Part shown: piece after piece, positions 1 to 8,334 of the stretch | Position numbering within the stretch: the stretch's first letter is position 1 | Layout: each line of letters opens with the position of its first letter | Assembly: GCF_900105725.1 (NCBI RefSeq) | Contig: NZ_FNLM01000034.1 | Span: 1,922,001-1,986,000, forward strand | Reading direction: 5' to 3' | DNA length: 64,000 nt | Origin: Gordonia westfalica | GTDB lineage: Bacteria; Actinomycetota; Actinomycetes; Mycobacteriales; Mycobacteriaceae | The notes under the pieces: model-generated | The model's input: the letters and a program-made list of their open reading frames with translations, nothing else | Told to the model about the DNA's origin: nothing | Databases searched by the model: none | Translations under genes and position numbers: made by a program

Positions 1-465
1 CGCTCCACCGCCGCCCTCAAGCGCGGACGTCAGGGCGCCGCGCTGCCGTTCCTCCGCGTGGCCGAGCTGATCGGCCAACGGGGCGAACCGCGGTTCGTGA
101 TCTCGTTCATCGGCACCCGCTACGCGCCGGGCGCCGGGGTCGCCGACGCGGGCCGCGCGAAGGTGATCCGGAGTCACAGCTACTCACCCCACGAGGTGTA
201 CATCTGGATCAACCGGACCCCGTCCGGTTTGCGTTATTCGGCCCGTTTCCCGCGCGAGTCACCGCTCCGCGAACTCGGCGTCGACGAGTCGTCGACCGAC
301 ATTCCGGCCGCCGCGGCCCTGATGCCTGATGCGTCACCTTTTCCACCTGACGCACAGGCATGTGACATCGACCCGACCCTCGGTCCCGTGCACGCCTACC
401 TGCACGGTTTCGCCGAACTCGTCCGTCGGCTCGGTGATGCGAGCACGTTCTCCGCGGCGTTGTGA
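1..465 (+). CDS. C-terminal part of an unknown protein (cut by left window edge)
   Basis: The reading frame is open from base 1 and stops at 465, so this is the last 154 residues of a gene that starts outside the window; an internal GTG at 58 is not needed as a start. The visible part has beta-rich stretches (RFVISFIGTRYAP, HEVYIWINRTPSG) followed by a Pro/Ala-rich tail ending in a short helix. I do not recognise the family. It runs in the same direction as accA3 but is separated from it by about 200 bases, so co-transcription is uncertain. Confidence 0.6.
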   Translation, partial: RSTAALKRGRQGAALPFLRVAELIGQRGEPRFVISFIGTRYAPGAGVADAGRAKVIRSHSYSPHEVYIWINRTPSGLRYSARFPRESPLRELGVDESSTDIPAAAALMPDASPFPPDAQACDIDPTLGPVHAYLHGFAELVRRLGDASTFSAAL

Positions 466-673
466 CCCACGGCTCCACCGAACGATTGCTCGGTGGGCTA
501 GGGTATTGGCCGGAAGGTCGCGATGCTGGACTCCCGGCGTCGTCGATTGCCCGAGCCGTCCGCATCCCGGACGTCGAGGGTGTGCCCCGTCTTTTGACCG
601 TTGTCCGACATCTGTGTCGCGCGCTCACCCCGCGCTGCGAACACCTGAGTACGAGTAAGGCCCAGGAGAACAA

Positions 674-2461
674 GTGCCCAGTACCTCTTCCGCAATCAGC
701 AAGGTCCTCATCGCCAACCGTGGCGAGATCGCTGTCCGCGTGATCCGCGCAGCCCGGGATGCGGGTCTCGCGAGCGTCGCCGTGTACGCCGAGCCCGACG
801 CGGACGCACTGTTCGTCAAGCTCGCCGACGAGGCCTTCGCGCTGGGCGGCCAGACCTCGGCCGAGTCCTACCTGGTCTTCGACAAGATCCTCGACGCCGC
901 CGCCAAGTCCGGCGCCGACGCGATCCACCCCGGCTACGGCTTCCTGTCCGAGAACGCCGACTTCGCCCAGGCCGTCATCGACGCCGGGCTGATCTGGATC
1001 GGACCGTCGCCCCAGTCGATCCGCGACCTCGGCGACAAGGTCACCGCCCGCCACATCGCGCTCAAGGCCGACGCCCCGATGGCCCCCGGCACCAAGGATC
1101 CGGTCAAGGACGCCGACGAGGTCGTCGCCTTCGCCGAGGAGCACGGCGTCCCGGTGGCGATCAAGGCCGCCTTCGGCGGTGGTGGTCGCGGCATGAAGGT
1201 CGCCTACACCATCGAGGAGATCCCGCACCTGTTCGAGTCGGCGACCCGTGAGGCCATCGCCGCGTTCGGTCGCGGTGAGTGCTTCGTCGAGCGCTACCTG
1301 GACAAGGCGCGCCATGTCGAGGCGCAGGTCATCGCCGACCAGCACGGCAACGTCATCGTCGCCGGCACCCGCGACTGCTCGCTGCAGCGTCGTTTCCAGA
1401 AGCTCGTCGAGGAGGCCCCCGCGCCGTTCCTGACCGAGGAGCAGCGCACCAAGATCCACGAGTCCGCCAAGGCCATCTGCCGCGAGGCCGGCTACTACGG
1501 CGCGGGCACCGTCGAGTTCCTCGTCGGCAACGACGGCCTGGTCTCCTTCCTCGAGGTCAACACCCGCCTGCAGGTCGAGCACCCGGTCACCGAGGAGACC
1601 GCCGGCATCGACCTCGTGCGTCAGCAGTTCCGCATCGCCAACGGCGAAAAGCTCGAGTTCACCGAGGACCCGGCCCCGCGCGGCCACGCGTTCGAGTTCC
1701 GCATCAACGGTGAGGACGCGGGCCGCAACTTCCTGCCGGCTCCCGGCCCCATCTCGGTCTACAAGGAGCCGACCGGCCCGGGCGTGCGCGTCGACTCCGG
1801 TGTCGTCGAGGGCGACGTCATCGGCGGCCAGTTCGACTCGATGCTGGCCAAGCTGATCGTCACCGGTGAGACCCGCGAGCAGGCGCTCGAGCGTTCGCGT
1901 CGTGCGCTCGCCGAGTTCCAGGTCGAGGGCCTCGCGACGGTCATCCCGTTCCACCGCCACATCGTCTCCAACCCGGCGTTCATCGGCGACGGCGAGAAGT
2001 TCGACGTCTACACCAAGTGGATCGAGACCGATTGGGAGAACCCGATCGAGCCGTACACCGGTGGAGAGCCGATCGAGGAAGACGACGCCGCACCGCGCCA
2101 GAAGGTCGTGGTCGAGGTCGGCGGACGCCGCGTCGAGGTGTCCCTGCCGGGCGATCTCGCCCTCGGTGGCGGCGGCTCGGCCAACGGTGTCGTCCGCAAG
2201 AAGCCGAAGGCCCGCTCGCGCAAGAAGGGCGGTGGCGCTGCCGTCTCCGGTGACGCCGTGGCCGCTCCGATGCAGGGCACCGTCGTCAAGGTCGCCGTGG
2301 AAGAGGGCCAGGAGGTTGCCGCCGGCGATCTGGTCGTCGTCCTCGAGGCCATGAAGATGGAGAACCCGGTCACCGCCCACAAGGACGGCGTGGTCACCGG
2401 CCTGACCATCGAGGCCGGCGCCGCGGTCACCCAGGGCACCGTGCTGCTCGAGCTGAAGTAA
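674..2461 (+). CDS. accA3: Biotin carboxylase/BCCP alpha subunit of acyl-CoA carboxylases
   Basis: This 595-residue protein carries out the ATP-dependent carboxylation of its own biotin, the first half-reaction of acetyl-, propionyl- and longer acyl-CoA carboxylases. The biotin carboxylase domain spans about residues 7-450 ([15 protein letters not shown] at the start, the glycine-rich ATP-binding loop [12 protein letters not shown], and the HVEAQVIAD and [15 protein letters not shown] motifs). The biotin carboxyl carrier domain is at about 525-595 with the biotinylation site EAMKMENPV. Length and two-domain layout match mycobacterial AccA3. The GTG start at 674 is chosen because AGGAGA (664-669) lies just upstream and the first domain starts at once. 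The partner beta subunits are not in the window. Confidence 0.95.
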   Translation: MPSTSSAISKVLIANRGEIAVRVIRAARDAGLASVAVYAEPDADALFVKLADEAFALGGQTSAESYLVFDKILDAAAKSGADAIHPGYGFLSENADFAQAVIDAGLIWIGPSPQSIRDLGDKVTARHIALKADAPMAPGTKDPVKDADEVVAFAEEHGVPVAIKAAFGGGGRGMKVAYTIEEIPHLFESATREAIAAFGRGECFVERYLDKARHVEAQVIADQHGNVIVAGTRDCSLQRRFQKLVEEAPAPFLTEEQRTKIHESAKAICREAGYYGAGTVEFLVGNDGLVSFLEVNTRLQVEHPVTEETAGIDLVRQQFRIANGEKLEFTEDPAPRGHAFEFRINGEDAGRNFLPAPGPISVYKEPTGPGVRVDSGVVEGDVIGGQFDSMLAKLIVTGETREQALERSRRALAEFQVEGLATVIPFHRHIVSNPAFIGDGEKFDVYTKWIETDWENPIEPYTGGEPIEEDDAAPRQKVVVEVGGRRVEVSLPGDLALGGGGSANGVVRKKPKARSRKKGGGAAVSGDAVAAPMQGTVVKVAVEEGQEVAAGDLVVVLEAMKMENPVTAHKDGVVTGLTIEAGAAVTQGTVLLELK

Positions 2462-2467
2462 CCCGCT

Positions 2468-2535
2468 CGCTGCCTGAGCGGCGAGGAACCACCCCCGCTG
2501 CCTGAGCGGCGAGGAACCACACTCGCTGCCTGAGG
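2468..2535. repeat. Tandem 28-bp-period direct repeats after accA3
   Basis: A 25-base unit beginning CGCTGCCTGAGCGGCGAGG occurs at 2468-2492 and again at 2496-2520. A third, partial copy (CGCTGCCTGAGG) begins at 2524 and runs into the inverted repeat that follows. No coding frame is supported here. These look like the short CTGAG/GCGAG interspersed repeats common in intergenic DNA of Gordonia and relatives. Confidence 0.7.
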
Positions 2536-2620
2536 TGCGAGGAGCGATAGCGACGAGCCACGAAGGCCTGGTGAGACAACCTCGCCGGCCCTTCGTGGCT
2601 CGCTTCGCTCGCACCTCAGG
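2529..2620. terminator. Long imperfect inverted repeat, probable accA3 terminator
   Basis: The left arm at 2529-2568 and the right arm at 2587-2620 are complementary apart from small bulges; both carry CCTGAGGTGCGAG and GAGCCACGAAGG when the right arm is read on the opposite strand. The loop is about 18 bases. It lies 68 bases past the accA3 stop and could act as a terminator, though no T-run follows. It is built from the same sequence family as the neighbouring direct repeats. Confidence 0.55.
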
Positions 2621-2640
2621 GAGCAAAGGTTCGCCCCCCG

Positions 2641-2740
2641 CTCCCTGAGTAGCGAGCTTGCACAGCCCCCTGCTCCCTGAGTAGCGAGCTTGCACAGCCC
2701 CCTGCTCCCTGAGTAGCGAGCTTGCGAGCGTATCGAAGGG
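2641..2740. repeat. Tandem 32-bp repeats (CTCCCTGAGTAGCGAGC family)
   Basis: Units beginning CTCCCTGAGTAGCGAGCTTG start at 2641, 2673 and 2705, a 32-base period. The first two are identical and continue CACAGCCCCCTG. The third instead continues GCGAGCGTATCGAAGGG, which looks like the complete ancestral element: CGAGCTTGCGAGCG is self-complementary in part. The last copy ends directly at the ribosome binding site of the next gene. Confidence 0.75.
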
Positions 2741-2745
2741 ACATC

Positions 2746-3108
2746 GTGCAACCAGTCGAGATCAACGCCGGGACGTGGTATCTGCGTTCGCTTCGTGCGG
2801 ACGACCGGATCACCGACGTCCCGGCGTTGTCGCTTCTCGGGGTCGCCGACCCCGACACCTACGTCGCATCGGCCAGCGCCGACTGGGAGGCCGAGACCCG
2901 GTTCGTGTGGGCGATCTGCATCCCCACCACCGGTGAGCTCATCGCGCTGATCGGGGTGACCCCGGACGGCTCCTCCGGCCAACTGTGGGGTCAGGCTCGC
3001 GACGGCTACGACGAGGCGCTCGACGCGGCGATCGGGCCGGTGACCCGGTTCGCCGAGAGCGCGTTGGAACTCACTGTGGCCGAATCCCTTTCGCGAGAGC
3101 TCAACTGA
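2746..3108 (+). CDS. GNAT-like N-acetyltransferase family protein
   Basis: A 120-residue protein opening with TWYLRSLRADDRITDVPAL, the pattern of GNAT proteins of the RimJ/RimL type, but much shorter than the usual 160-190 residues; the acetyl-CoA-binding (Q/R)xxGx(G/A) loop is not obvious. The GTG at 2746 is preferred over the TTG at 2722 because GAAGGG lies 5 bases upstream and the TTG falls inside the repeat element. A substrate cannot be named. It may be a domain-only or truncated member, and the family assignment is tentative. Confidence 0.5.
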   Translation: MQPVEINAGTWYLRSLRADDRITDVPALSLLGVADPDTYVASASADWEAETRFVWAICIPTTGELIALIGVTPDGSSGQLWGQARDGYDEALDAAIGPVTRFAESALELTVAESLSRELN

Positions 3109-3157
3109 GATCGGTCAGCAGATCGCCCAGGCTCCGTACTCCGATCGGCCTTCGTGA

Positions 3158-3412
3158 TCAAATGCCCGACCAAGGCCTGCTGGTTCAACCGGTTCTCAGA
3201 CCGGAAACATCTACTGGTCCGCGGCCACCGGCGCCCGCGCGGTGTACGGAGCGGTCTTCGCCGCCTACGGCCGCAACGGTTATGAAAACGGCCGCTTCGG
3301 ACGTCCCACCTCCGAGGAGTTCGCAGTGAACGGTGGACGTCAGGTGAACTCCCAGGGAGGGTGGATCAGATGGCTCTCGGCGACCAACTCGATTGTCACC
3401 TCGGAGGATTGA
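3158..3412 (+). pseudogene. C-terminal fragment of an LGFP-repeat protein
   Basis: The frame opening after a stop at 3155 has no usable start codon. From about 3200 it reads TGNIYWSAATGARAVYG, then GRFGRPTSEEF and a final NSQGGWIRWLS before a TGA at 3410-3412. This is the LGFP repeat pattern found in cell-wall-associated proteins of mycolate-containing actinobacteria (for example, C-terminal to mycolyltransferases or amidases). About 65 residues of one and a half repeats remain; the rest of the parent gene is missing. It shows that the region has lost DNA. Confidence 0.7.
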
Positions 3413-3416
3413 TGCC

Positions 3417-4061
3417 GTGAAGGATTCAGGGCTGGGGCGCGCGACCGCGACACTGATCGGGATTCTCCTGGTCAGTTTCGCGATCGCGATACCGTTGGCA
3501 GTCGTCCTTGCCTGGCCGCTGATCTACGTGTCGGAATCGGTGCTGCACTTGGGCTGTGAGTCGAGCACTATCGACGGACAGCAGGTGTGGGTGTGTCCCG
3601 ACGGGATCGGATACGTGTTCCCGGGGATCGCTTTGGTCGTGGTGCTGACCGTCATCGGCGTCGTCATCGGTGTCCTGTGGCGGCGTGATTCGCTGGGGCC
3701 GCCGGAGGACCGTTTCACCCTGGCTATGATCGTCTCGCTGGCCGCTGGTGCGCTCGCTCTGCTCGTTGGGGCAGTGATCGCCCTGTGCGGTGTGTTCGAC
3801 GTGAGCGGGGCCTACGGCCGGTGGCTGATCACGGTCGTCCTCGCTATTGCTGTCGCCTCTCTCGCAGTCCTGGTGGCCCTAAAGCAAGCCCGTCTGCGCG
3901 CCACCACCAACGCGATCGCCGCGCTGGTGGTCCTTTGTGCGCTGATGCCGGTGTCGGGACTGGGCCTGCCGCTGGTGGTGGTGCTGGCCGGCGGGTTCGC
4001 GGTCGCCGCGGCCGTGTACTCGACGACACGGGCGGATCATCCTTCGGCTGCGCTCGCCTGA
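3417..4061 (+). CDS. Putative integral membrane protein
   Basis: This 214-residue protein has about five hydrophobic segments: one near the N-terminus (TLIGILLVSFAIAIPLAVV), then IALVVVLTVIGVVIGVL, a long one near residues 110-130, another at about 145-160, and a last Ala/Val-rich pair. An outer loop between TM1 and TM2 contains two cysteines (HLGCES, VWVCPDG) that could form a disulfide. GTG at 3417 is chosen because GGAGG at 3403-3407 sits 9 bases upstream; an upstream TTG at 3393 has none. The gene overlaps no neighbour. I do not recognise a family. Confidence 0.65.
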   Translation: MKDSGLGRATATLIGILLVSFAIAIPLAVVLAWPLIYVSESVLHLGCESSTIDGQQVWVCPDGIGYVFPGIALVVVLTVIGVVIGVLWRRDSLGPPEDRFTLAMIVSLAAGALALLVGAVIALCGVFDVSGAYGRWLITVVLAIAVASLAVLVALKQARLRATTNAIAALVVLCALMPVSGLGLPLVVVLAGGFAVAAAVYSTTRADHPSAALA

Positions 4062-4189
4062 CCCGTCTGGGCATTGCCATCCATGGTTGAGTATGGGCCT
4101 GTCATGCCGGAGTGCCCCCTCGATCCTCGGCACCAACACCACGAGGCGGCGCAACGCGTATGACACTGACACTCAGGCGTGGCTGTTAA

Positions 4190-5004
4190 TGCACGCGCAA
4201 GGGTGAGGGTCCGTCGGCGGTTCTCGAGCCCCGCAGCCGCCGCCCGAAATCGAGCCCGTCAGCACTGAGCGACGAGGGCAAAGCGCAGGCGGTAGCAGTG
4301 CGCGCCGCCCTAGAGGCCTCCCGCCTAGATCACGGACCGATCAGCGTGCACGACAAGATGCAGTCGATGGGCCTCGCATGCGTTCCGTCGACGGCGTCGC
4401 CGGCCCGGATCTTCCGCGAGGCCGGTGTCGCGAGCCTGGTGCCGAGAAAGAAGCCCCACTCGGCGTGGCGGAGGTTCGTCCACCCCGCGCCGAATGCGTG
4501 CTGGCAACTCGACGGCACCGAGTACGTCCTCACCGGTGGACGTAGGTGCGTCATCCTGCAACTGATCGATGATCACTCTCCTACGCCGTGGATTCCCGCG
4601 TAGCGTCTGGCGAGACCGCCGACGCCGCGATCGCCGTGTTTGACAAGGCGGTTGCTGCTCATGGAGTACCAAAGACTGCTCACCGACAACGGACCCGCGT
4701 TCAACCCCTCGCGCCGCGGCCGCATCGGTCAACTCGTCGAACACGCGCAAGCGCTCGGCGTGGAAACGATCACGGGCAAGCCCTGCACCATCAGCCTGGA
4801 CGCAGTCACCTACATGGTCGATATGTGGACCACGCCTTCGACCGCGTCCTCGTCACCGCCGACGACAAAACGATCGTCATCGCCACCACCGACGGAGAAG
4901 TGCTCGTCGAACACCCCCGACCCACTGCTGGAATCAGCCACGTCGGCAACCGACAACCCCGCGGCCCACGTCTCAGCAAGCCCAGACCGTCACCGAAGTC
5001 CTGA
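4190..5004 (+). pseudogene. IS481-family transposase remnant (three frameshifts, internal deletion)
   Basis: Recognisable IS481-type DDE transposase segments lie in alternating frames. Frame A (about 4205-4578) has EPRSRRPKSSPSALSD, then WRRFVHPAPNACWQLDGTEY (first catalytic Asp) and LIDDHS (second Asp). Frame B (about 4580-4668) has VASGETADAAIAVFDKAVA. Frame A returns (about 4671-4825) with LLTDNGPAFNPSRRGRIGQ and ends KPCTISLDAVTYMVD, showing that the segment with the catalytic Glu (usually KPxxQGKNERFHQTL) is deleted. Frame B closes with RVLVTADDKTIVIATTDGEV up to 5004. The 5' end is missing and no left terminal repeat is visible; the right end may be near 5039 (CATCACA). The element cannot transpose on its own. 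Confidence 0.85.
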
Positions 5005-5064
5005 TACACGAAGTGTCACCGATGTCCCGATGCATCACACCCGCGTCATGAAGACCCAACCCCC

Positions 5065-5092
5065 TTGACTCGAACACATGTTCGAGTATCAT
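5065..5092 (+). promoter_or_regulatory. SOS promoter with perfect LexA box (5070-5085)
   Basis: TCGAACACATGTTCGA at 5070-5085 matches the mycobacterial LexA operator TCGAAC-N4-GTTCGA exactly. It lies between a -35-like TTGACT (5065-5070) and a -10-like TATCAT (5087-5092), a 16-base spacer, so bound LexA would block RNA polymerase. Transcription would start about 7 bases after the -10, at the ATG of the next gene (5099), giving a leaderless mRNA. M. tuberculosis 13E12-repeat (DUF222) genes are known to carry such boxes. Confidence 0.85.
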
Positions 5093-5098
5093 GGTGTC

Positions 5099-6724
5099 AT
5101 GGCGCGGAGGACAGAAACCGAATCCACGGATTCGGCAGGTATCGCAGAACACTCTGTCGAGCCCACCCTGCGTCCCGATACCGAACTCTCGGCCACCGAA
5201 CTGGCCGAGGTCTTGAATCATTGCGCCGGTCTCGCCGCGTCGACTGCTCACCGAATGATGACTGTTGCCAGCCTCATTCACGATCAACGCGAGATGGACT
5301 ACGCCGAGCGCCGCGCCGAGGTACACAGCGGACAACTCGATTCCCTCGAGGCCTTCGACGAGCTCGCCGCCCGGGCGGCTGCGGGCGAAGACCCGTACTC
5401 CGAGTTCGGCCCGGACGGACTCGAACAGGCCATCGCCGAGGTCGGCGCCACGCTCACCGTCACCCCCGCCGAGGCCAGAGAACTCATCACCGCCGGTGAC
5501 GCATTGCGCTACCGGCTGTCTTTCACCGGTCACGCCCTGGCCTGTGGACGCATCGACAAGAGAAGATTCCTCATCGCGCTGAAGCGCACCGAACTGGTCA
5601 CCGACCCCGACGAGATGCAGACCGTCGATGCCCATCTTGCCGAGGCGATCTTCGCTCGCGCACCTATGTCGACCACTCGGTTCACCGCCATGGTCGACGA
5701 GATCGTCGCCAAGTGGGCACCCGACGCGGTCCGCAGGCGTCGCGAGCGGGCCACCAACGACCGCAAGGTCACCGTCGGACCCGATCGGTTCAACCCCGGA
5801 CAATCCCGCGTGTCCGGGTCGTTACCGATCGCCGACGCCGCCGCGTTCGACGCTCGCTTGTCCGCGATGGCGGCCGAAGTACATGCCGCCGACCCTCGCA
5901 CAGTTGCACAGCGTCGCGCCGATGCGCTGGTCGCACTGGCTCGCGGCGCGACTTCACTAGACTGCACGTGCGACGATTGCTCCTCGTGCACAACAGAATC
6001 CCGCGAGACCACTGAACCGGAGGACTCCCCGACTGTCGATTCTGCCCAGGTCGACACAGGACCCATGCCGTGCTCCTGCGCCGACAAGACAGCTCCGCGG
6101 GCGAACTACTTCGTCATCGCCAATCTCTCCACCCTCATCGGCCTCGACGACGATCCGGCCTTCCTCGACGGCCAGGGCATCATCGACGCCGAAACCGCAC
6201 GCACGCTGATCGCCGAAGCTCGACGCACCTACCTGCACCCAGCGGCACCGACCGACTCGTCGACCACCGAGGCACTATCGGCCTTGAGGTACACCCCGTC
6301 GAAGAAGTTGCAGGCCCTGGTACGTGCCGGCGAACTGTGCTGCACCTTCCCGGGATGCAATGCGCCGGTGTGGCAGATCGACCTCGATCACACCAAGCCG
6401 TTCGACCATCAGCATCCCGAACGTGGTGGACGCACCCTCGAACGCAACCTGAAACCACTGTGCCGGTTTCACCACCGCATCAAGACCTTCACCAGCTGGC
6501 AGGACTACCAGGACGAGTTCCTGACCGCCTGGTTCACCACACCCACCGGACACATGTTCGTCGGCAACGCCTACAACGGCCGCGATCTGTTCGCCCACCT
6601 CGCACCGATACGCCCACCCGATCATCCGGCGCGGGTGCGGCACGGCACCCTGCGAGACACCAAGTCCCGCCGGGCCCTACGCGCCGAACAGCGTTGGAAC
6701 GAAGAAAACCCACCACCCTTCTGA
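5099..6724 (+). CDS. DUF222 / HNH endonuclease domain protein (13E12 repeat family)
   Basis: This 541-residue protein has the N-terminal all-helical DUF222 region (about 30-290), a cysteine-rich insert (LDCTCDDCSSC, then PCSC) and a C-terminal HNH nuclease domain at about 410-470: CTFPGC, then the metal-binding DLDHTKPF, then LCRFHHR. These are the residues expected of an active HNH nuclease. ATG 5099 is chosen over the in-frame ATG at 5078, which would lie inside the LexA operator; the predicted transcript starts at 5099. Members are multicopy and often mobile in mycobacteria and Gordonia. Control by the SOS box suggests a role after DNA damage; the true substrate is unknown. Confidence 0.85.
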   Translation: MARRTETESTDSAGIAEHSVEPTLRPDTELSATELAEVLNHCAGLAASTAHRMMTVASLIHDQREMDYAERRAEVHSGQLDSLEAFDELAARAAAGEDPYSEFGPDGLEQAIAEVGATLTVTPAEARELITAGDALRYRLSFTGHALACGRIDKRRFLIALKRTELVTDPDEMQTVDAHLAEAIFARAPMSTTRFTAMVDEIVAKWAPDAVRRRRERATNDRKVTVGPDRFNPGQSRVSGSLPIADAAAFDARLSAMAAEVHAADPRTVAQRRADALVALARGATSLDCTCDDCSSCTTESRETTEPEDSPTVDSAQVDTGPMPCSCADKTAPRANYFVIANLSTLIGLDDDPAFLDGQGIIDAETARTLIAEARRTYLHPAAPTDSSTTEALSALRYTPSKKLQALVRAGELCCTFPGCNAPVWQIDLDHTKPFDHQHPERGGRTLERNLKPLCRFHHRIKTFTSWQDYQDEFLTAWFTTPTGHMFVGNAYNGRDLFAHLAPIRPPDHPARVRHGTLRDTKSRRALRAEQRWNEENPPPF

Positions 6725-6740
6725 CAGGCAATCAGACAGA

Positions 6741-6770
6741 AGCCGCCACGCACCTGAGCGTTCGGCGGCT
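6741..6770 (+). terminator. Stem-loop after the DUF222/HNH gene
   Basis: AGCCGCC at 6741-6747 pairs with GGCGGCT at 6764-6770; inner CGC/GCG pairs extend the stem with a small bulge. It begins 16 bases after the stop codon. No T-run follows, which is common for actinobacterial terminators. Confidence 0.5.
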
Positions 6771-6819
6771 ACTGTTCGTTGCACCAAAGAAGCCGTCTCT
6801 GGTCGGGATGGAGGTCGCG

Positions 6820-8043
6820 GTGAGCAGTCCAGCCGAAGTGAATACAACCGAGGAGTTCGACGCCATCATCGTCGGTGCGCGCTGCGCCGGATCGGCCACC
6901 GCGATCGCGCTCGCCGGCCGCGGATTTCACGTCCTGGTCATCGATTCGGCCCGTTTCCCCTCCGACACACTCTCCACCCACCTGCTGTGGCCGTCGACCC
7001 TCGCGGAGATCCACGCACTCGGCGCCCTACCCGCCGTCGAGGAGGCCGGCGCACCGCGACTGCCGATCGCCGAGGCCATCCTCGACGAGATCAGCTGGCG
7101 CACCGGCTATTCACCGGTGGCCGGAATCGACTACGGAATGTGCCTGCGGCGAACACATCTCGACGCCGCACTCGTGCGGACCGCAGCCTCACTCGGAGCG
7201 AACATCCGACAACAGTGCCGGGCAACAGGATTGATCTGGACCGAAAACCGTGTCGTCGGCCTGACGTACACCGACTCCGACGACCGCGAACACACCGCGA
7301 CCGCTCCCATCGTGATCGGAGCCGACGGCCGCAAGAGCATCGTCGCGCGCGAGGTCGGTGCGGAGACACTGATCTCGTCCCGGAGCGGCCGGTCCTGCTA
7401 CTTCGCCTATTGGACCGACCCACGAGAAGATCTGCGCCACATCGCGTCACAATGGCGGGTCGACGGCCTGCTCGGCACCGCGTTCCCCTGTGACGACGGC
7501 CAGACGCTGTGCCTGCTGCAGCCGCCGGTGGAACTCGACGCCGAGTTCCACGGACGCAAGGTCACCGACGCATACCGGGCCGGGGTCGCGGCACTGCCCG
7601 GACTTGCGCGACGCCTCGACGGCGCCGAGATGGTGTCGCGAGTGCGCTCGTGTACCGGCATCGCGTCGTATTTTCGTCGGTCGAGCGGGCCCGGATGGGC
7701 ACTGCCCGGAGATGCCGGCCACTTCAAGGACCCCGTCACCGCGCAGGGCATCCGCGATGCGTACCGCTACGGCCGCCTGCTCGGCGAGATGTTGGCCCCG
7801 ATCCTCGTAGACCGAGGCGGACCCGACCCCCACGCAATCGACGCCGCCACCGCGGAATGGGCCGCACAACGTGAACGGGACTGCGTCGAGATCTACCAGT
7901 GGACGAACGTCCTGGCCGCCGGACGCCCGCCCTCCCCACTCGAGTACGAGATCTATCACCGAGCGCAGGACATCCGGAATACGCCCAGACCCTCAGCGAC
8001 ATCTACAACCGCGTCCAGACGCCGTCGTCGATGCTGCCGCTGA
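6820..8043 (+). CDS. FAD-dependent monooxygenase/geranylgeranyl-reductase-like protein, frameshifted C-terminus
   Basis: A flavoprotein hydroxylase-type fold: FAD-binding motif FDAIIVGARCAGSATA at the N-terminus, the GADGRKSIVAREVGA motif in the middle and GDAGHFKDPVTAQGI near residue 310, all typical of class A flavin monooxygenases. GTG 6820 has GGAGG at 6810-6814; ATG 6808 is an alternative. Up to about 7970 the frame is conserved, then it reads an Arg/Ser-rich tail (SATSTTASRRRRRCC). In the next frame the sequence continues sensibly (HPEYAQTLSDIYNRVQTPSS, then LPGLIIGALRQP), so a 1-2 base indel near 7970 has changed the last 35-40 residues. The substrate is unknown. Confidence 0.75.
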   Translation: MSSPAEVNTTEEFDAIIVGARCAGSATAIALAGRGFHVLVIDSARFPSDTLSTHLLWPSTLAEIHALGALPAVEEAGAPRLPIAEAILDEISWRTGYSPVAGIDYGMCLRRTHLDAALVRTAASLGANIRQQCRATGLIWTENRVVGLTYTDSDDREHTATAPIVIGADGRKSIVAREVGAETLISSRSGRSCYFAYWTDPREDLRHIASQWRVDGLLGTAFPCDDGQTLCLLQPPVELDAEFHGRKVTDAYRAGVAALPGLARRLDGAEMVSRVRSCTGIASYFRRSSGPGWALPGDAGHFKDPVTAQGIRDAYRYGRLLGEMLAPILVDRGGPDPHAIDAATAEWAAQRERDCVEIYQWTNVLAAGRPPSPLEYEIYHRAQDIRNTPRPSATSTTASRRRRRCCR

Positions 8044-8175
8044 CAGCTCTCCCGGGCCTGATCATCGGTGCGCTCCGCCAACCGACCACGTCGACCCGGG
8101 ATGTCGTGCACACCGCTGTCTCGGGATTCGTCGACGACGGACTCGTCGACGACGGCACCGCGCACGCGGGCAGCG

Positions 8176-8313
8176 CGTCGAATCGCATTCTGCACCGGCG
8201 GAATCAGATCCGCCGGTGCAGCGAACCTCCTCGTGGAGAACGGTTTCGACGCCGTCAACATGAGCGGCGGACTGATCGGCTGGCGAGCCGCGGGTGGCGC
8301 ACTCAGCGAGTGA
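8176..8313 (+). pseudogene. Rhodanese-domain C-terminal fragment
   Basis: The frame ending at 8313 reads RIAFCTGGIRSAGAANLL, then NGFDAVNMSGGLIGW and a final AAGGALSE. This is the second half of a rhodanese domain; the active-site loop CxxGxRS is present as CTGGIRS. The N-terminal half and a start codon are missing, and the fragment follows directly on the disrupted tail of the FAD gene, so a deletion probably joined the two. Confidence 0.7.
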
Positions 8314-8334
8314 GCCCGCCACCCGTCATCGAGG

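Noticed and set aside
209..2695. An 828-codon minus-strand open frame opposite accA3
   Set aside because: Low-complexity [15 protein letters not shown] shadow product; accA3 on the other strand has a ribosome site and all catalytic motifs.
2641..2740. Possible CRISPR array
   Set aside because: The units are directly adjacent with a 32-base period and no unique spacers, and no cas genes are present.
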